Assembly (NCBI GenBank): GCA_944412495.1
Contig: CALYBL010000032.1
Coordinates: 1-64,000 of the forward strand
Origin: an uncultured Clostridia bacterium
GTDB lineage: Bacteria; Bacillota; Clostridia; Oscillospirales; Acutalibacteraceae
Reading direction: 5' to 3'
DNA: 64,000 nt
Both the position numbers and the translations under genes were made by a program. The notes beneath the pieces were generated by a model. It saw only the letters and a program-made list of their open reading frames with translations. It did no database searches and had not been told where the DNA came from. This document shows positions 47,616-58,125 of this stretch, in pieces (position 1 is the stretch's first letter; each line of letters starts with the position of its first letter).

Positions 47616-48466
47616 TTTATCCTCCCTGCCGCCGAAGTAAGAACGGGAAGAAGAAGCAGCAGTCCATAGCATATATATATCGTCAGGCTGTGCGGGTCGG
47701 CCGCCACCAACGCCGGCGACGGATAGTAGGAGAACTCCGCCGCGCCGGATATCAGCCCGTATATCACAGCCGCGAGCAGCAGCGCGATAACGGCGCCGGA
47801 GAGTATATCCGAAGCACCGGCTTTAAAGGGGGCATAGCTGCTGCGCTTTGCCGCGCCGTAGCCGCGCGCGCGCATGGAGGCCGCCGTCTCTACTGCGTCC
47901 TCAAGCGAGCGTGAAATGTTTGCCGAGAACACTCTGGCAGCCATGCTTATGCGTCCGCGCATACCCTTCCCTGTGCCGGCACCCATACATTTCTGCGTGT
48001 CTGCCGAGACCCTTATCTGCCTGACAAAAAGCGGGACGAGCCGCGTCGCCGCAGATATGACAAGTGCGGTTTTCGGAAGCGTCCTGCCAAAAAGATACAT
48101 TATCTTGTCGTCGGTGAGCACAAGTCCCATACATTTAAACCACATAAGCACCGACACCAAAACTCCCGCAGCGGCAAAGCCATAAATCAGCGCCTCCGCC
48201 GTAACGGCGCGCAGGCCTATATAAAACAGCACCGTCTGGCCGCGGTGCACGACAAGCGGATTTATCAGTGCCGTTAAAAGGAAAACAATCACATAAAACG
48301 GCCAGCCTGAAAAGGCTTTTCTTCCGCCAAGCACAGCGCAGCCCAAAACCGACCCGGCAAGCGACAATATTATAAATACCGGGTGCATTGTAAACATGGA
48401 TATTACTATAACCGCCGCAAAATAAACGGCGGCAGGTATGGGGTGCATACGTTTAAAATCCTTCAT
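47588..48466 (-). CDS. ECF transporter T component
   Basis: 292 residues. Membrane scaffold protein with several helices. The coupling region SRSLEDAVETAASMRARGYGAAKRSS carries the Ala-Arg-Gly motif that contacts the ATPases. First gene of the T - AA' - S operon. AGAGA before the ATG is a modest binding site. Confidence 0.85.
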   Translation of the reverse strand: MKDFKRMHPIPAAVYFAAVIVISMFTMHPVFIILSLAGSVLGCAVLGGRKAFSGWPFYVIVFLLTALINPLVVHRGQTVLFYIGLRAVTAEALIYGFAAAGVLVSVLMWFKCMGLVLTDDKIMYLFGRTLPKTALVISAATRLVPLFVRQIRVSADTQKCMGAGTGKGMRGRISMAARVFSANISRSLEDAVETAASMRARGYGAAKRSSYAPFKAGASDILSGAVIALLLAAVIYGLISGAAEFSYYPSPALVAADPHSLTIYICYGLLLLLPVLTSAAGRIKWKYCMSAI

Positions 48467-49111
48467 GACAGCATCTCTTTAAGACCGGCTTTTGAACGTA
48501 CAAAGCTCCGGCATGTAAAAATATATCATCTATCCCAAATGGCAGCGCCGCCGTCTTAGGCGAAATCAGGGCATTATCAAAGCCGGCGGCGAAAGCAGTA
48601 AAATACGCGATTGCAAGCAGTACAGCAGCGTTAGGCTGCAAAGCCGCAAAAGCTGCCTCCGCATAAATTCATCCATCGTTTAAGCTCTGCTGCGGCGGGA
48701 TTATCATGGTACAGTGTATAATCCTGCAAGGCATGCCGGCCCGCAGCATCCGCTGAGAGCACGGATAATACTCAGTATTTCTTTAGCGCTCTTCATGAAG
48801 CGTTTTTTCGCTTATATGCAGGAGCGTCATGAACAGCAGCTGCGGCTGCAGCGGCTTTGAAGCATAGCGCACATATATCCGGCACGTGCCGGGAAAATGT
48901 CGTCATTGCCGGCGACAGCGCGGTTATCTCTTACATGCTGCATTATCCAATCGGCCGCAGCGGTGATAGTCTGTGCCTTAGCTTTATGCGCAGCAGGACT
49001 GCACTTCTGCGCCGTGTGATAGACGTGCTTACATTTATTTTTGCCGATAGGCAAATAGCATTTAGCGAACTTTCGGTGTAAGCCGCCGAATGCTGCCGCT
49101 GAGCGTGCCGG
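48467..49111. other. Gap between argS and the ECF operon
   Basis: 645 nt without a convincing gene. Small hydrophobic frames exist (e.g. 48453-48641 minus), but none is supported. No cobalamin, TPP or other riboswitch core was recognised. Confidence 0.45.
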
Positions 49112-50869
49112 CTACATGCTGTCTACCGCTTCTATACCGAGCAGGTCAAGGTATAGCATAAGCACTCTGCGCACGGCTATTATAAGCGCCGTCCAGTCGC
49201 GCCTTTTGGCTGCATTCGGCTCGTCTATTATCCTGTTGTCATGATAAAAGCGTGAGAAAAGCGCCGCCGTCTGATATAAATTCTCGCATATTATGTTGGG
49301 TGCGCGGTCGGCCGCCGCCCTTGCCACCGTCTCGCCGCTGAGAGCCATTTTCAGGTAAAGCTCGCGCTCGATGTCGGAATATATCTCCGCCGGCCTTATA
49401 TCAGCGTCGTACGGCACGTTCAGCTTTTTGAGTATGGAGTTTATACGCGTTACCGTGTACAGTATATACGGCCCCGTCTTGCCCTCAAAGGACAGAAACT
49501 TTGCCATGTCAAATATATAGTCCTTGCCCCTCTGGTTTATAAGGTCACCGAATTTGATGGCCGCTATGCCTATCTTTTCCGCGGTATCGGCCTTGTCGGC
49601 TTCGGCTGACGAGGCGTCGGCGTGCGCCGACTCGTTCAGCTTTTCAAGCGCGGCTGAGGCAGCGGTGTCGAGCAGCTCCTCCAGCCGCATAGTGCCGCCA
49701 TCCCTTGTCTTAAAGGGCTTGCCGTCGGGTCCGTTGACAGTGCCGAATCCCAAAAACTCAAGCGCTGTGCTCTCCGGCACGAGTCCGGCAAGGCGTGTGC
49801 ACCTGAACACCTGCTCAAAATGCAGCGACTGACGGCTGTCGGTTATATACAGTATCTTGTCCGGTGCAAAGTCACGCTGACGCTGTATTATCGTCGCAAG
49901 GTCGGTTGTGGCATATATGTTTGAGCCGTCGGACTTTTTCACTATGACCGGCGGAATTTCGGCGGTGTCCTCCTCCCTTGCAACATCGACGACGAGCGCG
50001 CCGTCGCTCTCCCTTATCAGATTTTTTTCACCCAGTAGCTCCATGAGCGGAGCCACGTATTTTTCGGCGTCACTCTCGCCGTACCAGCAGTCAAAGCTCA
50101 CGTTAAGCCGGCCGTATATCTTCCTTAGGTCCGGCACGGAAATATCCATTATCTTTTTCCATACCGCCATATATCCCGCGTCGCCGCTTTGCAGGTCGGC
50201 CGTCGCCTTTAGCGCCTCCCGCTTAAATTTTTCGTCCTCCTTGCTCTTTTTGCTGGCAAGTGGGTATATCTCGCTCAAATCATCAAGCGTTATGTCAGGT
50301 ACAGCATCAGACTGCGGGTCAAAGTCTGCTGCAAAGCAGCGCCAGTCGGGGTGGCGGTGACGCAGCTCGGATATTATAAGTCCCATCTGCAGTCCCCAGT
50401 CGCCCAAATGTATGTCGCCTATCACCCTCGCACCGCAGGCGCTCAGTATCCGCTTTACCGACTCGCCTATCACTGCCGAGCGGAGATGGCCTATATGCAG
50501 CGGCTTTGCAACGTTTGGCCCGCCGTAGTCGATAACTATTGTTTCGCCTGCGTTTGACGCCGGCACACTGCCCGCCGCACCACTTGCAAATCTGAGCAGC
50601 TCGTCGTCCTTAAGCGTAAGATTTATAAAACCGGGGCGCACCGACTCCACCTTTGAAAACTTGGAGCCGTCAATCACCGCAGCGACTTCATCGGCTATCA
50701 TAAACGGCGCCTTGCGGTAGCGCTTGGCTCCCTCAAACGCACCGTTGCACTGAAACTGACAGAGGTCGAGCCTGTCGGACATCGTGACCCTGCCCAGTGA
50801 GCGGTCGTAGCCGCATTTTTCAAAAGCATCGCCGACTATGCCGGCTAAAAGCTCAGTTATAATTTCCAT
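49112..50869 (-). CDS. argS: Arginyl-tRNA synthetase
   Basis: 585 residues. Class I synthetase that charges tRNA-Arg. An N-terminal additional domain (~1-100), then DYGGPNVAKPLHIGHLRSAVIGE with the HIGH motif, and GDIHLGDWGLQMGLI. The KMSK-loop equivalent is KTRDGGTMRLEELL, as in ArgRS types lacking KMSK. The C-terminal anticodon-binding domain ends LLGIEAVDSM. A short Ala/Asp/Glu-rich insertion (ADASSAEADKADTAEK) precedes KIGIAAIKFGDL. Complete and of usual length. Confidence 0.96.
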   Translation of the reverse strand: MEIITELLAGIVGDAFEKCGYDRSLGRVTMSDRLDLCQFQCNGAFEGAKRYRKAPFMIADEVAAVIDGSKFSKVESVRPGFINLTLKDDELLRFASGAAGSVPASNAGETIVIDYGGPNVAKPLHIGHLRSAVIGESVKRILSACGARVIGDIHLGDWGLQMGLIISELRHRHPDWRCFAADFDPQSDAVPDITLDDLSEIYPLASKKSKEDEKFKREALKATADLQSGDAGYMAVWKKIMDISVPDLRKIYGRLNVSFDCWYGESDAEKYVAPLMELLGEKNLIRESDGALVVDVAREEDTAEIPPVIVKKSDGSNIYATTDLATIIQRQRDFAPDKILYITDSRQSLHFEQVFRCTRLAGLVPESTALEFLGFGTVNGPDGKPFKTRDGGTMRLEELLDTAASAALEKLNESAHADASSAEADKADTAEKIGIAAIKFGDLINQRGKDYIFDMAKFLSFEGKTGPYILYTVTRINSILKKLNVPYDADIRPAEIYSDIERELYLKMALSGETVARAAADRAPNIICENLYQTAALFSRFYHDNRIIDEPNAAKRRDWTALIIAVRRVLMLYLDLLGIEAVDSM

Positions 50870-51130
50870 CGTTTTCCCCTTCTGAAGCTGTATTAAGCTT
50901 AATTTTCAATATTTATACTTTACTATAAATGCCGGCAAAAATCAATGCTTTATGCGGCGTTGTACTGCGCCTGACCCTCAAGTGAAGGTGCATTAAAAAG
51001 TTCTTATTGCAAAAACGCATTATACCCCGCTTTTGGGAATACAATGATACTGACGCAGACAAAACCCGCCAAAGGCTTTTATATTTTTCTAAAGCACTCA
51101 GCCGCGATAAATGGGCTTCATTAAACAAAA

Positions 51131-51160
51131 CAGGCAGCCGTGGACACGGCTGCCTGATAA
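51131..51160 (-). terminator. Terminator of the NatAB-like operon
   Basis: CAGGCAGCCGTG / CACGGCTGCCTG stem, T-rich on the minus strand. Confidence 0.8.
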
Positions 51161-51200
51161 AAATGCAAGTCATGCTGCGGCAATGTCCGCAGCTGAAGCA

Positions 51201-52469
51201 TCAATACGCCTTGCTCTTTTTAAGCATGGCAAAAAGCTCCTTAAACGACGGGCGCTGGCCGTACATAAGCGTGCCCATGCGGTATATCTTGGAGGCGAGC
51301 ACGCCTATCCCAACGGCCGACAGAGCCGTCAGCGCTATTGAAATTGCTATGCCGTATACCGGCACCTCTGTTACGCATATTCTCACAAACATTACGAACG
51401 GCGTGAAAACAGGTATATACGATAATATCGTCACTATAAGGCCGTTCGGCGAGGCCATGGCGGCAAAGGCGCCGAAAAAGCCGATAAGCACAAGCAGTAC
51501 CACCGGCACCGCAACAGTGTTTATCTCCTCAACGCGGTTGACAAGCGAGCCCAGCGCGCCGTAAATGGCTGCGAATATGAAGAAGCCGAGTATATAGAAT
51601 ATAACTGCATATATTACTATGTCCGGCGGCATATTGAATATCCTTGAAATCATGTCGTACTGCGACCAGAAGCCGCTGTTTATATTATAGAACACAAGCA
51701 CGGCCGCAAGCCATATTCCTATCTGCGTCAGTCCGGCAGTGCCGGTGCCGAGTATCTTGCCGAATATGAGGTTGTTGGGCTTTGCAGAGGTTATCAGCAG
51801 CTCCATGGCGCGGGAGCTTTTCTCCGTCGCTACGGCCGTTGCAACCATCTGGCCGTAAAGGATGATGCTGATATAAAGCAGCATAAGCAGAACATAGGTA
51901 TAAACATAGGTGTCGCCGAAGCCGCTGCCGCCGGTCTCTATTACGCTGAGCTGCGGCGCTGCCGTGAGCCCGGCTATCTGCTCCTGCGTGAGCCCTGCCT
52001 CCTCATAAAGCCTGAGCCGGTACCTCGACGCGACGGCCTCGTATATCTCCTCGGAGTCCATCCCCGTCGTAATCCCGTTGCTTTTGCTCATGTAAGTATA
52101 GTCGGCGCCGGAATTTATAAAGAAGGCGCTGTCATATTGGCCGCCATCTATGCTTTCCTTTATCGACGCATCGTCGGCGCTGCCGTCGCTTTGAAGGGTG
52201 ACATTATAGGAAAGCAGCACCTCCTCCGCCTCGCTCTCGCTCTCAAACAGGCCGGCCTTGTCGACAAGCAGCAGGTTCTTCGTGCGCGCTGTTACAGCCG
52301 GAGCCTGTGCGTTTCCGTCGTCCGCTCCTCCAAAATAATCCGAAAGCAGCGGCGGAAGCGTGAGGAAAAGTATTATCAGCGCTGTTATGATTATGGTAAA
52401 TACGAGAAAAACCTTGTTTTTTAAATACTGTCCGTACTCATATGCAAAAACCGTCTTCAGCTGTTTCAT
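51201..52469 (-). CDS. ABC-2 type permease (NatB-like)
   Basis: 422 residues. One helix near the start (FLVFTIIITALIILFLTLPPL), a large extracellular loop (~60-180), then five to six helices including YVYTYVLLMLLYISIILYGQMVATAVATEKSSRAMELLITS. The last is the characteristic ABC-2/NatB motif. Exports Na+ or small compounds in characterised relatives; the substrate here is unknown. Its ATG overlaps the last base of the ATPase stop (TAATG), so the two are coupled. Confidence 0.88.
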   Translation of the reverse strand: MKQLKTVFAYEYGQYLKNKVFLVFTIIITALIILFLTLPPLLSDYFGGADDGNAQAPAVTARTKNLLLVDKAGLFESESEAEEVLLSYNVTLQSDGSADDASIKESIDGGQYDSAFFINSGADYTYMSKSNGITTGMDSEEIYEAVASRYRLRLYEEAGLTQEQIAGLTAAPQLSVIETGGSGFGDTYVYTYVLLMLLYISIILYGQMVATAVATEKSSRAMELLITSAKPNNLIFGKILGTGTAGLTQIGIWLAAVLVFYNINSGFWSQYDMISRIFNMPPDIVIYAVIFYILGFFIFAAIYGALGSLVNRVEEINTVAVPVVLLVLIGFFGAFAAMASPNGLIVTILSYIPVFTPFVMFVRICVTEVPVYGIAISIALTALSAVGIGVLASKIYRMGTLMYGQRPSFKELFAMLKKSKAY

Positions 52470-53380
52470 TATTCCTCACCCGCCTTTTCCACGAATATTT
52501 CCTCAAGCGTCGGCTCGAGTATCTCATATTTATCAAGATTCATGCCGGAATCTATCAGTCTCCTCAGCAGCTTATCCCTGTCGGCGGCGTCCTTAAGCTT
52601 TATTACCGCCTCGCCGCTCTCCTCAGACTCCACGCTTTCTGCAATATCCCGCAGGTTAAGCTGAGAAAGCCTCTCCTTTATATCCGGGACATCGGCGCAG
52701 ACGAGCACTCGGCTGCGGTCATAGCCGCGCTTTATCTCCTTAAGATTGCCGCTGAGCACTATTTTCCCCTGGTTGAGCATCGCTATGCTGTCACAGAACT
52801 GCTCGACATATCCCATCTGGTGCGAGGAAAAAAGCACTATCCTGCCGCTGTCTATGAGCTCGCCGACGATATCCTTGAGCATCTGTGCGTTTACCGGGTC
52901 GAGCCCCGAAAACGGCTCGTCGAGTATTATTATGTCAGGGTCATTGACAAGCGTTGCGGCAAGCTGTATTTTCTGCTGATTGCCCTTTGAAAGCGTATTG
53001 AGCTTTTTGTCCGCATATTCCGTCATTCCAACACGGCCAAGCCAGCGCAGCGCCGACTGCTTGGCGTCGTGACGGTTCATGCCGCGCAGCATGCCGATAT
53101 ATATTATCTGGTTTAATATTATCTGCTTCGGGTAAAGGCCGCGCTCCTCCGGCAGATAGCCGAAGGTTCGGCCTGACTGCGTCACCTTCATGCCGTCAAT
53201 TGAAATTTCTCCCGCGTCCGGCGGAAACACCCCCATTATTATCCTTATAATGGTAGTCTTGCCGGCGCCGTTGCGACCAAGCAGTCCCAAGGCACGGCCG
53301 CTTTCGGCCTCAAAATTTACGCCCTTTAGCACATGCTTTGCCGCAAACGATTTCTCTATGTCCTTAACCGACAGGCGCAT
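52469..53380 (-). CDS. ABC transporter ATPase (NatA-like)
   Basis: 303 residues from ATG 53380 (AAAGGGAAG before it). Walker A GRNGAGKTT, signature LSKGNQQKIQ (the LSxGxxQ variant of this group), Walker B IIILDEPFSGLDP and H-loop SSHQM. The C-terminal ~90 residues are the regulatory region of ABC-2 ATPases ending in LEEIFVEKAG. Partner of the permease. Confidence 0.92.
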   Translation of the reverse strand: MRLSVKDIEKSFAAKHVLKGVNFEAESGRALGLLGRNGAGKTTIIRIIMGVFPPDAGEISIDGMKVTQSGRTFGYLPEERGLYPKQIILNQIIYIGMLRGMNRHDAKQSALRWLGRVGMTEYADKKLNTLSKGNQQKIQLAATLVNDPDIIILDEPFSGLDPVNAQMLKDIVGELIDSGRIVLFSSHQMGYVEQFCDSIAMLNQGKIVLSGNLKEIKRGYDRSRVLVCADVPDIKERLSQLNLRDIAESVESEESGEAVIKLKDAADRDKLLRRLIDSGMNLDKYEILEPTLEEIFVEKAGEE

Positions 53381-53553
53381 ATGAATCTTCCCTTTCTGCT
53401 TATAAATACACATAAAGCCGCAAAGGCTTTCCCGCAGTTTATATTCCCTGAAAATACAAGGGTATTATAATATACGTCCCTCAAAACCGCAATATAAACG
53501 CTGTTTTATTTGATTTTCTTAAGAAAAATTTTACATTGGCAAGACAGTAACTA

Positions 53554-53582
53554 TTGCATTTCTTTACAATTGATGTTATTAT
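53554..53582 (+). promoter_or_regulatory. Promoter of the GDPD gene
   Basis: TTGCAT, 17 nt, TATTAT, about 65 nt before the start. Confidence 0.5.
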
Positions 53583-53647
53583 AAGTAATATTTTATTTTT
53601 TATTTAATAAAATTTATATATTTTAACACAAGAAAGAAGGCTGATTG

Positions 53648-55330
53648 ATGTACAAAGTATTCAAAAAATTTTTAGGAACGCTTGTACCGCTTACTGTGAT
53701 CGCTGCGACCATTTGCAGCAGCTCGTCCGGAGTTTTTATGAACGCTGCAGCTGATTCCTCCTATCAGATGAAGGAGCTCTATGAGGCCGACACCTCCATA
53801 GTCGCCGCTCCCACCGTTATTACGGAGATTGACACGGAGAAAAAGCTGAATGCACTCAACACTGACGGCGAACGCACGCAGGTGGCGCGATTCGAGCTTG
53901 CCGACACCGCCTTGAATGTAAATATAGACGGTACTGAATATACGATAGCTCAGATTTTCGACGCCTGCGCTACCGCGGTGCTGCCGATGTTCACTACCTC
54001 CGACACCGCCACGGCAGAAGCGTTTGCAAATTATGTCGCCGATAACGGCATATATGATGTCATACTCGCATCTGACAGCACAGATGCGCTGTCTGCAGCG
54101 CATGACATCGAGGATTCGGCGATACGTTATGCCTATCTTGCCGGCGCAATTTCGGAGGATAACAGCGTGGCCCAAATTGCCCGCAATACTCATATCGGCG
54201 CAGCGAACATAGCCATAATCACTCAGGATGAGGCTGTAAGCAGGGATGACGCCGAATATCTCCAGCTGCGCGGCATAGCCGTGTGGCTCGATTCCGGCAT
54301 TTCCAGCGACAGGCAGCGTGTCTGCGACGCCGTGGACTGCGGCGCAAACGGTGTCACGGTAAATGACTTTTCTGCGGCGTACGGCCTTTATGAAAATGTT
54401 CAGGATGAAACTCCTGTGCTGATACGCAGGTCATTTATAGTAGGTCACCGCGGGTCTCCGACCGCTGCGCCCGAAAATTCACTTGCCAGTTACCGAAAGG
54501 CTATTGAGCTCGGCGCCGACGCAGTTGAGACTGATGTGTATTTAATGCATGACGGCACGCTTATCTGCAATCACAACGGCACCATAGACAACTACACCAC
54601 CGATGAAAATGCGACAGGCGCATTAACGGCACTTACATGGGATGATATAAGCGGGTATACTCTAAGAGCGAGAGGCGATTTTGACAGCGAGAAGTTCTGC
54701 CGCCTTGAACAGCTTTTTGAGCTGCTCCAGCAAAACCCTGATATTGTATCATTCGTGGAGATTAAGGATGCGAGGGAGCAGGCCGTTGCCGCGATAGTGT
54801 CGCTTATGGAGGAAATGGGCGTTGAAGATCAGATATTCTTTATCTCCTTCAGCTCAGCAGCGCTTGAATATGCAAGGGAATATGCTCCCTACTGCGGCAC
54901 CGGATATCTGACGTCGGCCAAGTATGATGAGAGTCTGTCGGTAAATGAAAACCTCAAGGAGGTTATGGACGATATCGGCAGCATATCCGCCACCCCGGAT
55001 TATAACTGTGCGACAGTAGCCACAAGCATATTCAATCCCGAGGCATCAAAGGCGGCCAGTCGTCGCGGTATTATCCTTCAGGCATGGACCATAAACAATC
55101 AGGAAAGCATAATTACTCTTGCTCAGCACGGCGTTACGGGTATAACGACCGACTATCCCACGTGGTCAAAGACCGCCGAAATACTTACATATCAAAGCAT
55201 ATCCGCAGATGAGCTTTTTCCGAATAATACAATTTTTATAGTATGCATCTGTGCGGCAGCTGTCATTGTCGCGGCAGCCGTAGTGACGGTATGTGTTATT
55301 ACAGCTAAAAGGAGGAAAAAGAGCGATTAA
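53648..55330 (+). CDS. Membrane-anchored glycerophosphodiester phosphodiesterase with degenerate N-terminal half
   Basis: 560 residues from ATG 53648 (AAGAAGG upstream). A signal peptide (~1-36), then residues ~80-255 with a barrel-like pattern without catalytic residues (VLPMFTTSDTATAEAFANYV, IAIITQDEAVSRDDAEYL, GVTVNDF). The GDPD catalytic domain follows (IVGHRGSPTAAPENSLASYRK, VETDVYLMHDG, CNHNGTIDNYT, SFVEIKD, QAWTINNQ). A C-terminal helix and KRRKKSD anchor it outside the cell. GDPDs split glycerophosphodiesters into glycerol-3-phosphate and an alcohol; HR, E/D and H ligands are present. Confidence 0.88.
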   Translation: MYKVFKKFLGTLVPLTVIAATICSSSSGVFMNAAADSSYQMKELYEADTSIVAAPTVITEIDTEKKLNALNTDGERTQVARFELADTALNVNIDGTEYTIAQIFDACATAVLPMFTTSDTATAEAFANYVADNGIYDVILASDSTDALSAAHDIEDSAIRYAYLAGAISEDNSVAQIARNTHIGAANIAIITQDEAVSRDDAEYLQLRGIAVWLDSGISSDRQRVCDAVDCGANGVTVNDFSAAYGLYENVQDETPVLIRRSFIVGHRGSPTAAPENSLASYRKAIELGADAVETDVYLMHDGTLICNHNGTIDNYTTDENATGALTALTWDDISGYTLRARGDFDSEKFCRLEQLFELLQQNPDIVSFVEIKDAREQAVAAIVSLMEEMGVEDQIFFISFSSAALEYAREYAPYCGTGYLTSAKYDESLSVNENLKEVMDDIGSISATPDYNCATVATSIFNPEASKAASRRGIILQAWTINNQESIITLAQHGVTGITTDYPTWSKTAEILTYQSISADELFPNNTIFIVCICAAAVIVAAAVVTVCVITAKRRKKSD

Positions 55331-55506
55331 CGCTCTCACTCAGTCATATAGCTTTATGCATGCACCTGATGTGTTTCGGCAGCACTGTTCTTATCCGGCA
55401 AGGGCTGAGGCAGGCTACTCCCGATGCTTTGCAAGCATCGGAGGGCTTAACGTCTTCTTAAGTGCCTAAGTTTATACTATTCTTTAGCGTATTTGTATAT
55501 TGTATA

Positions 55507-55552
55507 AATGCCTCCTGGTCTCTGGCAGAGCCAAAGACCGGGAGGCATTTTC
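55507..55552. terminator. Probable bidirectional terminator
   Basis: AATGCCTCCTGGTCT / AGACCGGGAGGCATT stem between the converging GDPD and folE genes, TTTT on the + side. Confidence 0.65.
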
Positions 55553-55626
55553 TGATTTCCGTAATGCTGCTCAAGCACGGCGCGGCTGTTTTTGAAGTGA
55601 CAGCCAAAGAGACTGCCGGACATTAA

Positions 55627-56181
55627 TTAAGAAAGCAGCTTCATAACCTCATTGCGCGTGCGCGCGTCCGACTTCATTCCGCCTCTGAGCGCCGATGTTT
55701 TGGTCAGCGCGCCTGCTGCGCGGGCGCCGCGCATCGACATGCATAGATGCTCCGCCTCCACTACCACGGCAACGCCGCGCGGCTGAAGCACCTCCTCCAA
55801 AAAGTCTGCCACCTGCGACGTGAGGCGCTCCTGAAGCTGCGGACGCTTGGCAAACGAGCCGACTATCCTCGCAAGCTTTGACAGACCTATTATCCTGCCG
55901 TCCTTTGGTATATATGCAATGTGCGCCTTGCCTATAAAGGGAAGAAGGTGGTGCTCGCACATAGAGTAAAAGGGGATATCCCTTACCACCACCATTTCGT
56001 CCGGCGATTCCTCATTGAATATTTTAACATGGCGGCGCGGGTCCTCCTCAAGCCCGGCGAATATCTCCTCATACATGTTGGCAACGCGACGCGGCGTCTC
56101 TTTAAGGCCCTCTCTGTCGGGATTTTCGCCTATCGCCAGAAGTATTTCCCTGACCGCCATTTCTATCCTAAGCTTATCCAT
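55627..56181 (-). CDS. folE: GTP cyclohydrolase I
   Basis: 184 residues. First step of folate and pteridine synthesis (GTP to dihydroneopterin triphosphate). Zinc ligands and active site are present: [45 protein letters not shown] and [26 protein letters not shown]. Complete; single gene on the minus strand, no other folate gene nearby. Confidence 0.96.
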   Translation of the reverse strand: MDKLRIEMAVREILLAIGENPDREGLKETPRRVANMYEEIFAGLEEDPRRHVKIFNEESPDEMVVVRDIPFYSMCEHHLLPFIGKAHIAYIPKDGRIIGLSKLARIVGSFAKRPQLQERLTSQVADFLEEVLQPRGVAVVVEAEHLCMSMRGARAAGALTKTSALRGGMKSDARTRNEVMKLLS

Positions 56182-56473
56182 TTACCCACCCCGCAGCTAA
56201 TGTGCAAAATTCTGATATACTCAAATATAACACACTGCGTCCGTATTTGCACTAAAAATATTAAATATTTATGCTCACTATACGGACAAAGGTCAGAAAA
56301 TCTGCATATATACAATAATATTGTACCAAATTCCGCAATATATGTACGGCAAAGACGACAGCTGTATACAAAATATAAATTTATTTTTTACAATTACGTT
56401 TTTTGTCTTGAAAAAATCCTGTTTTATGGCATAATATTATGATGTATGGAATTAAATTGGGAGGGCGTATTTA

Positions 56474-57436
56474 ATGAGTTTTCAGAGGAAGGATATCAAA
56501 ATATTTTCCTGCAATTCAAACCGGCCGGTGGCAAAGCAGATTGCTGAAACACTCGGTCTTACTCTGGGAGATTCCGAGGTCTCGAAGTTTTCCGACGGCG
56601 AAATAAGTATTTCGATAGGCGAGTCGGTCAGGGGCTCGGATGTTTTTATTGTTCAGTCGACATGCGACCCGGTAAACGACAATCTCATGGAGCTGCTTAT
56701 AATGATAGACGCCATGAAACGCGCATCTGCCGGCCGTATTACCGCCGTTATGCCGTATTTCGGTTATGCAAGGCAGGACCGTAAGGCCAAGGCCAGAGAT
56801 CCTATCTCAGCAAAGCTGGTGGCCGACCTTATTACTGCCGCCGGCGCCGACAGGGTGCTTACGATGGACCTGCACGCGTCGCAGATTCAGGGCTTTTTCA
56901 ATATTCCCGTTGACCATCTGCTCGGCGCGCCCATTCTGGCGAACTACTTCAGGAATACATATGACGACTGCTCGCAGTATGTGGTCGTTTCTCCCGATAT
57001 GGGAGCCATTAAACGCGCCCGCAATTTTGCGCATTTTATAGAGACCGATACTCCCATTGCCATTGTCGACAAGCGCCGCCCAAAGGCGAATGTCAGCGAG
57101 GTTATGAACATCATCGGTGACGTTAAGGGCAAGAAGGTTGTTCTGGTGGACGAGCTTATTGACACCGCCGGCACGCTCTGCAACGCCGCAAAGGCAATTA
57201 TTGAAGTCGGCGGCGCAACTGAGGTAATGGCCTGCGCAACGCACGGCGTGCTCTCCGGCCCCGCGCTCCAGCGCATAACCGACAGCTACATAAGCCGCGT
57301 CGTACTGCTGGACACCATTATGCTGCCGCCCGAAAAGCTTATTGACAAAATTACCGTGCTGCCTGTGGCCCCGTATTTTGCCGAGGCAATTGAGCGCATA
57401 TATGAAAATAAGCCGGTCAGCACAATGTTCAGCTGA
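56474..57436 (+). CDS. prs: Ribose-phosphate pyrophosphokinase
   Basis: 320 residues, with GGGAGGGC before the ATG and a probable promoter TTGAAA/TAATAT at 56408-56437. Makes PRPP from ribose-5-phosphate and ATP. Motifs: KFSDGEISISIGESVRGSDVF, YFGYARQDRKAKARDPISAKL, the cation site TMDLHASQIQGFF, VVSPDMGAIKRARNFA and the PRPP loop VVLVDELIDTAGTL. The loop reads DELIDTAGT where most class I enzymes have DDMIDTAGT, a conservative change. Confidence 0.95.
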   Translation: MSFQRKDIKIFSCNSNRPVAKQIAETLGLTLGDSEVSKFSDGEISISIGESVRGSDVFIVQSTCDPVNDNLMELLIMIDAMKRASAGRITAVMPYFGYARQDRKAKARDPISAKLVADLITAAGADRVLTMDLHASQIQGFFNIPVDHLLGAPILANYFRNTYDDCSQYVVVSPDMGAIKRARNFAHFIETDTPIAIVDKRRPKANVSEVMNIIGDVKGKKVVLVDELIDTAGTLCNAAKAIIEVGGATEVMACATHGVLSGPALQRITDSYISRVVLLDTIMLPPEKLIDKITVLPVAPYFAEAIERIYENKPVSTMFS

Positions 57437-58125
57437 GCTTAGCTATTATTTCCTGCGGCCGGACGAAAATTACGCGTGCGCATTTTTACAGCATTTTCCG
57501 AACGGGCCGGCGGCCGTACGCCGACAAGCGTGCTTGCGGGTGTTAAGGCTATGCGCATGATGATGCTCAGTCAATTTACTGCCCGACACGGTCAGATTTT
57601 ATGACAATATATGTAAGGCTTATGGTTTATCATAGGGTGGGGAAGCTTTTCCCCGCCCGTTATGTGTTGTCTGCACATCGTCCGACGCTCCGCAGCTCGG
57701 CTTGCCGTAATATGTCCTGATTTGCTTTTAAACAGCATGCGGCATCTTACTCCCGCGCCAAGGCCGGCGCAGGGATGCATGCTGCGCACAGGCGGCTGCT
57801 TTTGCCCGAATTATGCTCCGCGTACGGACAAACGGCTTCGCAAAAAACGGCCGTCATGTCTGTGAGCTTGGGTTTACATTGATATTGCCGCGGGCAGAAA
57901 GGCTCAAGCCGGCTTTCCAGAGCAGTATATCGGCATAGGATTATATTTGATGTCCTGCTGCGTTCGGCTCATTGGCTTACTCGTCTTCCGCAATGAGGGA
58001 TATCAGCACCGCATAAACACAAGTACAGCAAAGAAAACCGATAGATATTCGCATTACATCAGTAAATTACGCATATAAAAAGGGGCCGGCAGGGTCCGCC
58101 AAAAACAAATACAGAGGTAAATGAC
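57437..58125. other. Intergenic stretch
   Basis: About 690 nt with no supported gene. A hairpin GGGTGGGGAA / TTTTCCCCGCCC (57637-57662) without a T-run is the only visible structure. Confidence 0.45.

Noticed and set aside
48453..48641. Hydrophobic 62-codon minus frame before the ECF T gene
   Set aside because: TTG start, weak context, overlaps the T-component start; insufficient support.
48740..48780. CTGAGAGCACGGATAAT resembling parts of a TPP riboswitch
   Set aside because: The conserved second half and the P1 pairing are missing, and it is on the opposite strand from the ECF operon.
48467..49111. Cobalamin riboswitch before the ECF operon
   Set aside because: Searched for the B12-box core on the minus strand; no match seen by eye.
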